This document shows positions 27,252 through 34,148 of a DNA stretch of 34,148 bases, piece by piece. The notes below the pieces were generated by a model. It searched no databases. It saw only the letters and a program-made list of their open reading frames with translations, and had not been told where the DNA came from. The stretch spans positions 1 through 34,148 of the forward strand of contig JABHOG010000047.1 in the NCBI GenBank assembly GCA_018694835.1. Reading direction: 5' to 3'. The stretch comes from Planctomycetota bacterium. GTDB taxonomy: Bacteria; Planctomycetota; UBA8108; UBA1146. Position 1 is the first letter of the stretch, and every line of letters begins with the position of its first letter. The translations under genes and the position numbers were made by a program.

Positions 27252-28106
27252 CTAGGTGGTCAAATCGGGCCCCTCAACGACATCGTGGCAGAAGGCGCCA
27301 TCCGCCGTTTCAGCAATATCAACGCTGCGGAAAGATGTCGGTCTTCCCGAGGAGGGGTCGACCGTGAGCAACACGCCACAGAGGTGAGCATTCTTTTCGG
27401 CAACTGTGAATGGAGCATGCATCGAGGTGAGAAACTTGTGGAGTACCGGCTTCGCATCGCGCCCGATGACTCCATCGTAAGGTCCGGTCATTCCCATATC
27501 GGTAAGATATCCGGTTCCACCCGGGAGGATTCTCGCATCGGCAGTCAGGACATGAGTGTGAGTGCCGACCACTGCTGTGACACGACCATCGAAATGCCAT
27601 CCGGCAGCCTGTTTCTCGCTGGTCGCCTCTGCGTGGAACTCGACGATGCGGATCTTCACATCTTCGGGGATTTCCTGGAGAACGGCATCGACGGTGCGGA
27701 ATGGACAAGAGACCGAGTCCATGAAGACTCGCCCGAGAACGATGACGTGAGCCACCGGCACTCCAGCAGCGGTCTCCACCACTGTCCATCCGGTGCCCAG
27801 AGCCTCCTCAGGATAATTGTGAGGACGCAGGCAGAGAGGTTCCTTTTCCAGCACTTCGAGGTTATCCCTGCGCTTCCACGCATGATCCCCGAGGGTCATC
27901 AGGTCGACCCCTGCTGTTCGAAGGTCGGCAAAGATCTTGGGAGTAATCCCTGATCCTGCCGCAGAATTCTCGGCGTTGGCGATGACCAGATCGAGATCGA
28001 GTGACTCACGCAGGCCTGGCAGCATTCCTTGTACAATTTTCCTGCCTGGCTTGCCGACGATGTCACCGATCAGCAAGATTCGAATGTCGGAACCATCAGC
28101 GGGCAT
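27252..28106 (-). CDS. ymdB: YmdB-family metallophosphodiesterase
   Basis: The protein is 284 residues from ATG 28106 (TTG at 28112 is an alternative). Calcineurin-like metal-site motifs of the TIGR00282/YmdB family are present: LLIGDIVGKPGR, ANAENSAAGSGI, MTLGDHAWKR, VEFHAEATSEK and VGTHTHVLTADARILPGGTGYLTDMGMTGP. B. subtilis YmdB is a cyclic-nucleotide phosphodiesterase (2',3'-cyclic NMPs) that affects biofilm and motility choice. The gene overlaps the rny stop by 11 nt; rny-ymdB adjacency is conserved in Firmicutes, supporting a shared RNA-turnover role here. No strong ribosome site is visible, so coupling to rny is likely. Confidence 0.95.
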   Translation of the reverse strand: MPADGSDIRILLIGDIVGKPGRKIVQGMLPGLRESLDLDLVIANAENSAAGSGITPKIFADLRTAGVDLMTLGDHAWKRRDNLEVLEKEPLCLRPHNYPEEALGTGWTVVETAAGVPVAHVIVLGRVFMDSVSCPFRTVDAVLQEIPEDVKIRIVEFHAEATSEKQAAGWHFDGRVTAVVGTHTHVLTADARILPGGTGYLTDMGMTGPYDGVIGRDAKPVLHKFLTSMHAPFTVAEKNAHLCGVLLTVDPSSGRPTSFRSVDIAETADGAFCHDVVEGPDLTT

Positions 28107-29688
28107 ACTCAACCACTCTAGTTTCCCGAATCAGTGTAATTTTAATCTCCCCGGGGTAGGTCAACTGATCTTCGATCTGCTTGGCCACTTCATGAGCCAA
28201 TCGAACCGCCTTCTTGTCGTTGACCTTGTGCGCATTGACGAACACACGCACCTCGCGGCCCGCTTGAATCGCCTGGGCATTGGAGACTCCCGCAAAGGAA
28301 TTCACCAGGCCCTCCAGTTTCTCAAGACGTTCGACATAGCGATCGAGGGATTCCCCTCTCGCTCCTGGACGGCTACCGCTAACAGAATCCGCCGCTTGGA
28401 CCAATACTGCATAGAGGCTCTCTTGCGGGACATCGTTATGGTGACTGGCGGCAGAGTTGACGACCTCTTTCGGCTCGTCGAACCTCTTGAGAATGGTCGC
28501 TCCAATTTCAGGATGCCCACCCTCGTACTGGTGATCGACCGCCTTGCCGATGTCGTGAAATAGCCCACAGCGCTTTGCCAGATCCTGGTCGAGACCGAAC
28601 TCGGCAGCAATCATCCCGCAGATCTGAGCACACTCCACTGAATGGGAGAGCATGTTCTGGCCGTAGGATGTCCGGTACTTGAGTCGCCCCAGCATCGTCA
28701 CCAGTTTAGGATGAACACCGGGAAGATCGAGGTCATAGGAGACCTGGACACCTGTCTTCTGGATCTCTTCGTTGAGTGACTTCTTCGCTTCCGCCACCAC
28801 CTCTTCGATACGGCTCGGATGTATCCGACCATCGGCCAGGAGTTTGTTGAGTGCACGCCCCCCCATCTCACGCCGTATCGGATCGAAACAGGAGAGAGTG
28901 ATCACTCCTGGACTGTCATCGACGATCACATCGACGCCGGTGGCCTTTTCGAATGCACGAATGTTGCGACCCTCACGGCCGATGATTCGACCTTTCATGT
29001 CGTCGGATGCGATATCGACAGTGGTAACGGTGGACTCTTGACAGTATCCGGATGAGATTCGCTGAAGGGTGGAGGCTAGAATATCTCTCGCCTTGGAGTC
29101 CGCTGTTTCCTTGACCCGTTCCACCATCCTCTGGATGAGGATATCTCCTTCATGTTCGACTTCTCGCTCCATCTTCGTGACCAAAGAAGTGCGAGCTTCC
29201 TCACGAGTCATGTCAGCGATCCGCTCGAGGTTTTCACGTTCCTGATCGAGGACCTCATCCAGTTCTTCTTCTCTGGTGCTGATCCGCTGCTGCCTGTTGG
29301 TGAGATTGGATTCCTCGGATTGGAGGCTGGTTTCCTTCTTGGTAAGAAGAGCCATCCGGCGCTCCAGACCATCCTCGCGCTTGCCCAGCTGGTTTTCGGA
29401 CTCCTTGGTCTCATCCCGTAGATCACGTTGCTGCTGGAGGACATCGCTACGCTGGTGCTTGACCCAATCCTGGGTCTCCTCGCGGGTGTCCTTGCGGATC
29501 CTGTCCGCCTCCGACCGGGCCTCATCGAGCAAGACGCGGCGCTCTTCGCGTATGCGAGCTTGAGATCGTTGGGTCATGATGGCAATCACCACCAACGCAG
29601 CCAGGATCAGCCCCACAGAGATGATCATCGCGTTCGTGTTGGAATCGGCCTGTAAAAGGACCGGAACCAGTGAAGCTAAATTATGCAA
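28096..29688 (-). CDS. rny: Ribonuclease Y
   Basis: The protein is 530 residues, the usual size. RNase Y is a membrane-anchored endonuclease that starts mRNA decay. The order is an N-terminal membrane helix (MIISVGLILAALVVIAIM), a long charged coiled coil (to about 190), a KH domain (MKGRIIGREGRNIRAFEKA), and an HD domain with LFHDIGKAVDH. The start is TTG 29688, with GGAGG 6 nt upstream. An ATG five bases earlier is out of frame and only 1 nt from the ribosome site; it would encode five residues. The gene follows the SH3b gene by 60 nt and overlaps ymdB, so it is probably transcribed from the promoters at 31250-31329. Confidence 0.97.
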   Translation of the reverse strand: MHNLASLVPVLLQADSNTNAMIISVGLILAALVVIAIMTQRSQARIREERRVLLDEARSEADRIRKDTREETQDWVKHQRSDVLQQQRDLRDETKESENQLGKREDGLERRMALLTKKETSLQSEESNLTNRQQRISTREEELDEVLDQERENLERIADMTREEARTSLVTKMEREVEHEGDILIQRMVERVKETADSKARDILASTLQRISSGYCQESTVTTVDIASDDMKGRIIGREGRNIRAFEKATGVDVIVDDSPGVITLSCFDPIRREMGGRALNKLLADGRIHPSRIEEVVAEAKKSLNEEIQKTGVQVSYDLDLPGVHPKLVTMLGRLKYRTSYGQNMLSHSVECAQICGMIAAEFGLDQDLAKRCGLFHDIGKAVDHQYEGGHPEIGATILKRFDEPKEVVNSAASHHNDVPQESLYAVLVQAADSVSGSRPGARGESLDRYVERLEKLEGLVNSFAGVSNAQAIQAGREVRVFVNAHKVNDKKAVRLAHEVAKQIEDQLTYPGEIKITLIRETRVVEYAR

Positions 29689-29748
29689 TTCATTCCTCCC
29701 GCAGAAGGCGCTGCAGGGGAAAAACCAGAGGAAGGCGGCCCCGAGGGG

Positions 29749-30978
29749 CTACTGCGACAAAACCTCGATACTACGGATTCGGATGAGCCGGGCTCCTGTA
29801 CTGGGATCCTGTTCTTCAACAGTCCCGACGATACCAACTCTTTTATTCACGTATGCATCAAGTTTCAATTTGCCGCCGTCAAGGTAGAAGAGGAGTTGAT
29901 TCCCCTTCATCAACTTGTGTGTCGCCTCGACGTCCCGGTGTTTCCCGAGGGGCACGACCCAGCCTACCGCCTGATATTTAACTCCAGGGTTTGTGCTGCG
30001 ATGTCCCGTCCTTCGCAAAATTTCGTTCTCTTTGGCCTTGGCGAGCTCTCGCTCGGTCTTGGCCTTTTCCTGTTGCCGCTTGATATCCACCAGACGGCGA
30101 TGTAATGGCATGAAGTGTTCCTGAATGGTCCTCGAGAGATCTCGGACCACCTCGACTTCTCCGATATCTTCACTGGAATTCTCGATGACTTTCATCTGAT
30201 CCAGTAACGAACGGAAGTTCCACTCAACGGGGTTCTTTTGCGTTTCAGTGCGAAATTCTTCGAACAATCTCTTTAGTTTCGCCGACTCAAACGCAGGAAT
30301 CTTGACAGTGTTTGGATCCAGAACATCCTCGGGTGCAGTCTGACCTGCACCCTGTCCTGGGTCTCCTCCGGCAATCGGTTCAACATCGGGTTGGTTCCCG
30401 ACAGGCTTGACCGATCCTCCGCTTACTTTGTTTCCCATACTTCGAAGTTGCTGATGCTGCCTCGATAGGTGCAGCGCCTGGACCTCTGTCTGACTGCGAC
30501 GAATATAGTCTCCGTGAATCCAAGCATGCGCATTGAGAGGCGCAAACACTTCGACCCAATCTCCGTTTGCATCGGTTTTACCAGTGGGAATCAATCCCTG
30601 CCCCGGCTCGGTCAGACCGAGCGGTGCATGTTTAGTGCCGGCAGAAGCACGAATTCTCACACGACTGCCTGTGACACGGAGCGAATCCCCATCCGACGCC
30701 AAATAATCACCATGTACCCAGACCGGCCGATCGGCCGGCACCGCTACTTCGACCCAATCTCCTTGACCACCCAGGGCGATGAGGGGAACCCCTCCGCGCA
30801 ACTGGAAGAAGGCAAGATGATTGGTAGAAGGACCGGTTCTGATATTGACCACACTCCCCGTCACTTCACCCATCCAGGGTTGAAGAGTCGGCTGTCCTCT
30901 CACCGGATCGTCCTGAGCGTGGATCGAAGTTCCGATCACCAGCAGCAGGGAAACGATTCCGATGGAGCATCTGACCAT
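29749..30978 (-). CDS. Exported protein with two bacterial SH3 (SH3b) domains
   Basis: The protein is 409 residues if begun at ATG 30978, which puts the signal peptide (MVRCSIGIVSLLLVIGTSIHA, cleaved before QDD) at the N-terminus. The frame stays open to an ATG at 31221 (490 residues), and no candidate start has a good ribosome site, so the true start is unsure. Two SH3b domains are clear: GSVVNIRTGPSTNHLAF to GDWVEVAV to VWVHGDYL, and SRVRIRASAGTKHAPL to GDWVEVFA to AWIHGDYI. SH3b domains often bind peptidoglycan or peptides. A linker rich in Gly/Pro, a coiled-coil-like stretch (RRLVDIKRQQEKAKTERELA) and a small C-terminal beta domain follow. Its job is unknown; it heads the rny-ymdB set. 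Confidence 0.8.
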   Translation of the reverse strand: MVRCSIGIVSLLLVIGTSIHAQDDPVRGQPTLQPWMGEVTGSVVNIRTGPSTNHLAFFQLRGGVPLIALGGQGDWVEVAVPADRPVWVHGDYLASDGDSLRVTGSRVRIRASAGTKHAPLGLTEPGQGLIPTGKTDANGDWVEVFAPLNAHAWIHGDYIRRSQTEVQALHLSRQHQQLRSMGNKVSGGSVKPVGNQPDVEPIAGGDPGQGAGQTAPEDVLDPNTVKIPAFESAKLKRLFEEFRTETQKNPVEWNFRSLLDQMKVIENSSEDIGEVEVVRDLSRTIQEHFMPLHRRLVDIKRQQEKAKTERELAKAKENEILRRTGHRSTNPGVKYQAVGWVVPLGKHRDVEATHKLMKGNQLLFYLDGGKLKLDAYVNKRVGIVGTVEEQDPSTGARLIRIRSIEVLSQ

Positions 30979-31249
30979 CGATCTGAAATTCGAAAAGGAG
31001 GACTTCGTCACCTTGGCATCGATACTGTTCGAGTATTCTCTCGAGTCCAGCGCAACAGATGTTGAGATATCCATAGTCGATGTGTCTTTCATTCGTGCGG
31101 CATTCATAGACGTGGAATTCATCTGTCCTGAGTGTTCGACTGCGTATTGGATGGTGATCCTCCTTCCCCTTTTCTTGCGGGTGTACTTCGACACCCACTC
31201 GGTCCAAAACTCCCGCTCCATCGGTCGATGGTCGGTGGCGTTTCAGATC

Positions 31250-31278
31250 TTAATATTCCTTGGCACCAAAAATATCAA
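31250..31278 (-). promoter_or_regulatory. Sigma-70-like promoter P2 of the SH3b-rny-ymdB set
   Basis: Read on the minus strand, TTGATA (31278-31273) is followed after exactly 17 nt by TATTAA (31255-31250). Five of six and four of six bases match consensus. The expected start is near 31243, just upstream of the ATG at 31221. Confidence 0.5.
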
Positions 31279-31300
31279 TTAGGTCACCAAGAGTCGGTTG

Positions 31301-31329
31301 ATCCTATGTGGAGAGGCACTGCGTGTCAA
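31301..31329 (-). promoter_or_regulatory. Sigma-70-like promoter P1 of the SH3b-rny-ymdB set
   Basis: On the minus strand a perfect TTGACA (31329-31324) precedes TAGGAT (31306-31301) by exactly 17 nt. The -35 hexamer lies in the loop of a CTGCG/CGCAG inverted repeat, which could be an operator. The start would be near 31294. Confidence 0.55.
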
Positions 31330-31423
31330 CGCAGCCCACCCATCTCGGATCACGAATCCTCAGTCAGGCGCATGCGAAGTCTCAGATGAGGTCGAGGGGC
31401 CCGCATTCGTGGATTCCAACGAG

Positions 31424-32314
31424 TCAGTCGGAGCGGATCAGTAGCAGTTCGCCGATCCGGCAACTCTGAGCCGCTGCGGTGACGGGGCACTTGGCTCTGA
31501 TCAGGAAAAAGACCGGCAATCCGCTCGAAGCCAGGGTCTGATGATGGGACGACCCCTTGGCGATGATCAAATCGGCCTGATCCATCCGTTGCCGTAACGG
31601 CTCACTCACTTCGTCCGGCAGCAAACCCAGACTTTCTCCAGGCGAGGTAAAGAGGTCATCCGCACCTTGCTCTCCGACCAGGTCGACTCGATCAGCGTCT
31701 TCCTGACACGCTTTCAGCAGCATCGGAGACTCACAGAGGACGCTGGTGATCTGTAGCCCGGGGCGAGCCTTTTTCAACTGCTCCAGTAGGACCAGATCTG
31801 CCGGTAATTCAGGCGCAGTATCATGGATGAACAACAGCCTGGAGGCCCCGGAGACGATCCGATCGAGCGAATTCCGCTCATCGTGGACAAATTCGGTATC
31901 TGCCACATCGCCAGCTCGCATCCCCAATTTCCTCAGATCTTCGCGGATCGCCTTCGACTGGAGGATCTCATTGGCGAAAACATTACAGCGCGCAGAGAGC
32001 AGAAGTGCCCGCCCCAGCGGATCTGGCGACTCCGCTACCTGCTGGCGCATCCCGGGCAAAGTCTCCAGCATCTCGGCGGACCAGCGTTCCCTGAGTTCTC
32101 TCCACGGGTCACCCGATCCCAGCACTGAATGGACCCTTTTCAGCAGCCCCCCGACCATCTCGGCAGGAGACTGACCCGTTTCCGATTCGTGGAGGATTCT
32201 CATCGATTCATCGACCACTTTCTGCTGCAGCCAATCATCATCACTGATGCGTTCTGCGGTACAGAGTGCTCTTCGAAGAGCGCAGGGGTAGCACTGTGGT
32301 ACGAAGCGAGCCAA
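31424..32314 (-). CDS. DUF89/ARMT1-like protein with altered active-site motifs
   Basis: The protein is 296 residues. The N-terminal CxxC segment (VPQCYPCALRRAL) and the C-terminal ADLIIAKGSSHHQTL and FFLIRAKCPVTAAA match bacterial DUF89 proteins, metal-dependent phosphatases acting on damaged sugar phosphates. The motif normally reading D-N-x-G-E is here FIHDTAPELPADL, and the usual K-G-x-x-N-x-E is KGSSHHQ, so metal ligands appear lost or changed. It may have a different substrate or be non-catalytic. The start is TTG 32314, 3 nt after the SPOR gene's TGA, and no ATG lies near; coupling is likely. Family assignment is fair, function open. Confidence 0.8.
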   Translation of the reverse strand: MARFVPQCYPCALRRALCTAERISDDDWLQQKVVDESMRILHESETGQSPAEMVGGLLKRVHSVLGSGDPWRELRERWSAEMLETLPGMRQQVAESPDPLGRALLLSARCNVFANEILQSKAIREDLRKLGMRAGDVADTEFVHDERNSLDRIVSGASRLLFIHDTAPELPADLVLLEQLKKARPGLQITSVLCESPMLLKACQEDADRVDLVGEQGADDLFTSPGESLGLLPDEVSEPLRQRMDQADLIIAKGSSHHQTLASSGLPVFFLIRAKCPVTAAAQSCRIGELLLIRSD

Positions 32315-32317
32315 GGA

Positions 32318-33253
32318 TCAGTAACCCGTCTGGAATTTCTGGAGTTCATCCGAAGTGAACACCATCTTGGTCGGGAAAGCATCGCGGAACCGGACACCCT
32401 GGTGTGGTCGAAGCACCTGGATTTCTCGCAGCGCAGATCGAGCGGCGTCAAGATCTTCAAAAGGTCCGACGAAGACGCTGAAAAACCGTTTCCCGGCGCC
32501 CGATTCGCTGATACGAACTCGTGCTCTCGCCGTGGTCAATCCGGAATCCACATACTGAACCAACTTGTCGATCACCGCAGGGTCCTTGCTGAGGTGCTGT
32601 CCAATCCACACCGCATATAGACTTTGCTGCGGCGGGACCATCTCCACATCCGGATCCGAAGTCACTGCAGGGACCACGCTCGCATCGACTTCCGAATCGG
32701 TGGCACTGGGAGCGACCGCCTGCTGGACGATGTTCCGGATGGCAGGACGACCTCCAGGTTCCGGGTCGAGCAACGGCCAGCTGGAATCTTCGCTCAGGGG
32801 CGTCCTGTCCATCTCTGCGATTCCTGCGGGCTCTTGCACCGGAGCAGTGCTATTACCGGACATGTAAGAGAGCGCCATCAATAACAGAGCGGCGATCCCG
32901 AAAACGAGCAGGGTGGAACGGCGGATCTCGACGGTTTCTGACAGAAAGGTGTCTCTTGTAGGGGGCAAACTGTCATATTCTCCGGAGGAACTCGCCGCCG
33001 GGATCTCTGGCAATTGGCGAGTTTGAGGAATCTGCTTGGCTCGATCATCGAAATTGACCCGTCGGCGAGAACCGGGGACGACAGGATCCTTAGATGTCGA
33101 AGAAGATAGGGAAGAGACCGAAGGGTCTGATTCCGTCTGCTCTGAACCGGAGGGCTCCCGCAATGGGGGCCGGTTCTTCTGCTCCCGCAATGGGGGCGGG
33201 TTCTTCTGCTCACGCAGCACTTCGAACATGCTCGATTCATCTCTACGATTCAA
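32318..33253 (-). CDS. Membrane-anchored SPOR-domain protein
   Basis: The protein is 311 residues from TTG 33253, chosen because AAGGGGG lies 4 nt upstream and a promoter sits 38 nt away; ATG 33229 would remove eight residues. The cytoplasmic N-terminus (about 115 residues) is polar, with tandem REQKNPPPL/REQKNRPPL repeats. A membrane helix (TLLVFGIAALLLMALSYM) follows, then a periplasmic linker and a C-terminal SPOR domain (LYAVWIGQHLSKDPA ... FFSVFVGPFEDLDAARSAL). SPOR domains bind glycan strands lacking stem peptides, often at division sites, so a cell-wall or division role is likely. The DUF89-like gene follows 3 nt downstream. Confidence 0.87.
   Translation of the reverse strand: MNRRDESSMFEVLREQKNPPPLREQKNRPPLREPSGSEQTESDPSVSSLSSSTSKDPVVPGSRRRVNFDDRAKQIPQTRQLPEIPAASSSGEYDSLPPTRDTFLSETVEIRRSTLLVFGIAALLLMALSYMSGNSTAPVQEPAGIAEMDRTPLSEDSSWPLLDPEPGGRPAIRNIVQQAVAPSATDSEVDASVVPAVTSDPDVEMVPPQQSLYAVWIGQHLSKDPAVIDKLVQYVDSGLTTARARVRISESGAGKRFFSVFVGPFEDLDAARSALREIQVLRPHQGVRFRDAFPTKMVFTSDELQKFQTGY
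33155..33208. repeat. 27-bp tandem duplication in the SPOR gene
   Basis: Units 33155-33181 and 33182-33208 are adjacent and differ at a single base (a Pro/Arg codon change). A partial third unit follows from 33209. They encode the nine-residue repeat REQKN(P/R)PPL. Confidence 0.9.
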
Positions 33254-33290
33254 GATTCCCCCTTATGATCTCACGGCATGTACCTCAGGG

Positions 33291-33319
33291 AGAATAGGTG
33301 AGCAAAGCGAGTCGGTCAA
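33291..33319 (-). promoter_or_regulatory. Sigma-70-like promoter of the SPOR gene
   Basis: On the minus strand TTGACC (33319-33314) precedes TATTCT (33296-33291) by exactly 17 nt. Five and four of six bases match consensus. The predicted start near 33284 gives a leader of about 30 nt to the TTG start. Confidence 0.55.
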
Positions 33320-33410
33320 GAAGCGTGCGTTGCGTTGTTGCGAATCGGACATCATCATGGAGGCCAAGGTCCCACCTTCGAGTTCCACGACATCCTCGGG
33401 AAGGGAGTCG

Positions 33411-34148
33411 ATGAAAAACGTAGCTAGATCGAATTGGGCCGCAGCCAGAAAATTGGTGCTGTCTCTTGGCCTGATCCTCCCCCATTCGGGTCTTCACGGA
33501 TCCTCGTCATTTTCGGAACCAAGCCATCTGAATCCAAGCGGTCCAGAGTCACCCGATCCATCGTCCCCTCTATCCAATTCACTGCCAGCGGATGTCGGCG
33601 GGATCGAGGTCGGTGGGATGGATGTGGTGATCGAGACAGTCCTGGGCGAGATCAAAGCTCCCCATCCGACCTTCAGTGGCGACCTGACGGGCATAGAAGT
33701 GGCCGGAAGTACGGTCGAGATGCGCGATATCCTGTCGATTCGATTCCCCTCTCACAAGTTCCAACGGCAGCCCAGGGAGCAAATCCTGCTGCGAAATGGA
33801 ACCCTCTGGAGGGGAGAGTTACAGCGAGACGGCGATCCCAGTGGAGAAACGATCCAGTGGCAAAGCCCCTCACTGCCGGCACCGATGACTATCTCCCTCG
33901 AAGATCTGGCGGAATACCGGACCCACCAATCTCCTGCGACGCCCTTCCCCGATCCGATCGCCGATTCTGACCAGTTGCTGACCAGTGATGGGGCGCTGCT
34001 GACCGGGATCCTCGAGTCGCTGCTGGTCGAAGGAGTGCTCTTCGATGATCCTTCGCTGGGGCCGCTGACAATTCCCTGGTCCAAATTGTTTGCGTTCCGA
34101 CTGATCGAGATCCCCACAGATCGCCCCCCACCGACCGACCATCAGTTG
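33411..34148 (+). CDS. Exported protein with repeated small beta-barrel-like motif (3' end outside window)
   Basis: The frame is open from ATG 33411 to the right edge (246 residues) with no stop, so the C-terminus is missing. The ATG has AAGGGAG 3 nt upstream; an in-frame ATG at 33357 would put 18 residues before the signal peptide and lacks a ribosome site. The signal peptide core is LVLSLGLILPHSGLHG, followed by a Ser/Pro-rich linker. Three similar units follow: VVIETVLGEIKAP to ILSIRFPS, EQILLRNGTLWRGEL to LAEYRTH, and DQLLTSDGALLTGIL to LFAFRLIE. Each has a G-x5-G turn and ends in an I/L-x-x-[IYF]-R strand, like the N-terminal motif of the TPR protein at 6253-8580. I do not recognise a named family. 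It is divergent from the SPOR gene. Confidence 0.72.
   Translation, partial: MKNVARSNWAAARKLVLSLGLILPHSGLHGSSSFSEPSHLNPSGPESPDPSSPLSNSLPADVGGIEVGGMDVVIETVLGEIKAPHPTFSGDLTGIEVAGSTVEMRDILSIRFPSHKFQRQPREQILLRNGTLWRGELQRDGDPSGETIQWQSPSLPAPMTISLEDLAEYRTHQSPATPFPDPIADSDQLLTSDGALLTGILESLLVEGVLFDDPSLGPLTIPWSKLFAFRLIEIPTDRPPPTDHQL

Larger units (their letters stand above)
30979..31423 (-). other. Long leader / intergenic stretch before the SH3b gene
   Basis: This 445-nt stretch holds two sigma-70-like promoters, an open in-frame extension of the SH3b gene up to ATG 31221, and an isolated perfect AGGAGG (31164-31159) placed 6 nt before an in-frame ATC (31152). A 5-bp inverted repeat (31319-31323 with 31330-31334) brackets the -35 hexamer of the upstream promoter. 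Between 31335 and 31423 I see nothing assignable, and no clear terminator for the DUF89 gene. Confidence 0.5.

Noticed and set aside
29738..29749. GCCCC/GGGGC hairpin at the end of the SH3b gene as a terminator
   Set aside because: The loop is only two bases and the T-run is 14 nt away; it also lies within the probable SH3b-rny transcript.
33434..33970. Plus-strand open frame of 178 codons at the right edge
   Set aside because: It overlaps, in another frame, the 33411 gene, which has a ribosome site, a signal peptide and internal repeats.
1..34148. Mobile elements, CRISPR arrays, tRNA or rRNA genes
   Set aside because: I saw no transposase, integrase, regularly spaced repeats or RNA-gene signatures on either strand.

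Overview
The window is a gene-dense stretch (about 56% GC by eye) from a Gram-negative bacterium. The family mix points to a Planctomycetota-like (PVC-type) organism: large envelope proteins with LamG/concanavalin-like domains, FHA-rich signalling, RNase Y with YmdB, GTG and TTG starts, and SPOR, SH3b and repeat proteins. That placement is inference; no rRNA or taxon-specific marker is present. Most genes lie on the minus strand. Only 17689-18915 and the fragment at 33411-34148 are on the plus strand. I see no tRNA, rRNA, CRISPR array, insertion sequence or prophage.

Region 1 (1-16026, minus) is one tightly overlapped nine-gene operon for a type II secretion / type IV pilus-like machine. In transcription order it encodes an FHA-GAF-AAA+-Fis sigma-54 activator, a membrane protein with two FHA domains, a PilM-PilN (GspL-like) fusion, a PilO/GspM-like protein, a small PilP/GspC-like protein, a TPR protein with a jelly-roll-like C-terminus, a GspG-like pseudopilin, a second pseudopilin carrying a LamG-like domain, and a giant GspK-like protein (at least 1410 residues, running off the left edge) with a LamG-like domain split by a long insertion. 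No secretin, ATPase or GspF is visible here. The pairing of phosphopeptide-reading FHA domains with pseudopilins carrying lectin-like domains is the most unusual thing in the window.

Region 2 (16113-21368) holds a PBP4-type D,D-carboxypeptidase, a divergently transcribed unknown protein with a Cys/His cluster, a membrane dipeptidase (M19) and an amidohydrolase-3 enzyme overlapping it by ATGA. The two convergent genes at 18915/18922 share one hairpin that covers both stop codons.

Region 3 (21437-31423) is dominated by RNA metabolism: pnp with an intrinsic terminator and a two-hairpin leader, rpsO, then the overlapping set dtd - J-domain/TPR protein - manC-type guanylyltransferase - ruvX, then SH3b protein - rny - ymdB. 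Two sigma-70-like promoters precede the SH3b gene. Both exoribonuclease PNPase and endoribonuclease RNase Y are therefore within 8 kb.

Region 4 (31424-34148) carries a DUF89/ARMT1-like protein with eroded catalytic motifs, a SPOR-domain membrane protein with a 27-bp tandem repeat and a good sigma-70-like promoter, and a divergent, right-truncated exported protein built of small beta-barrel-like repeats.
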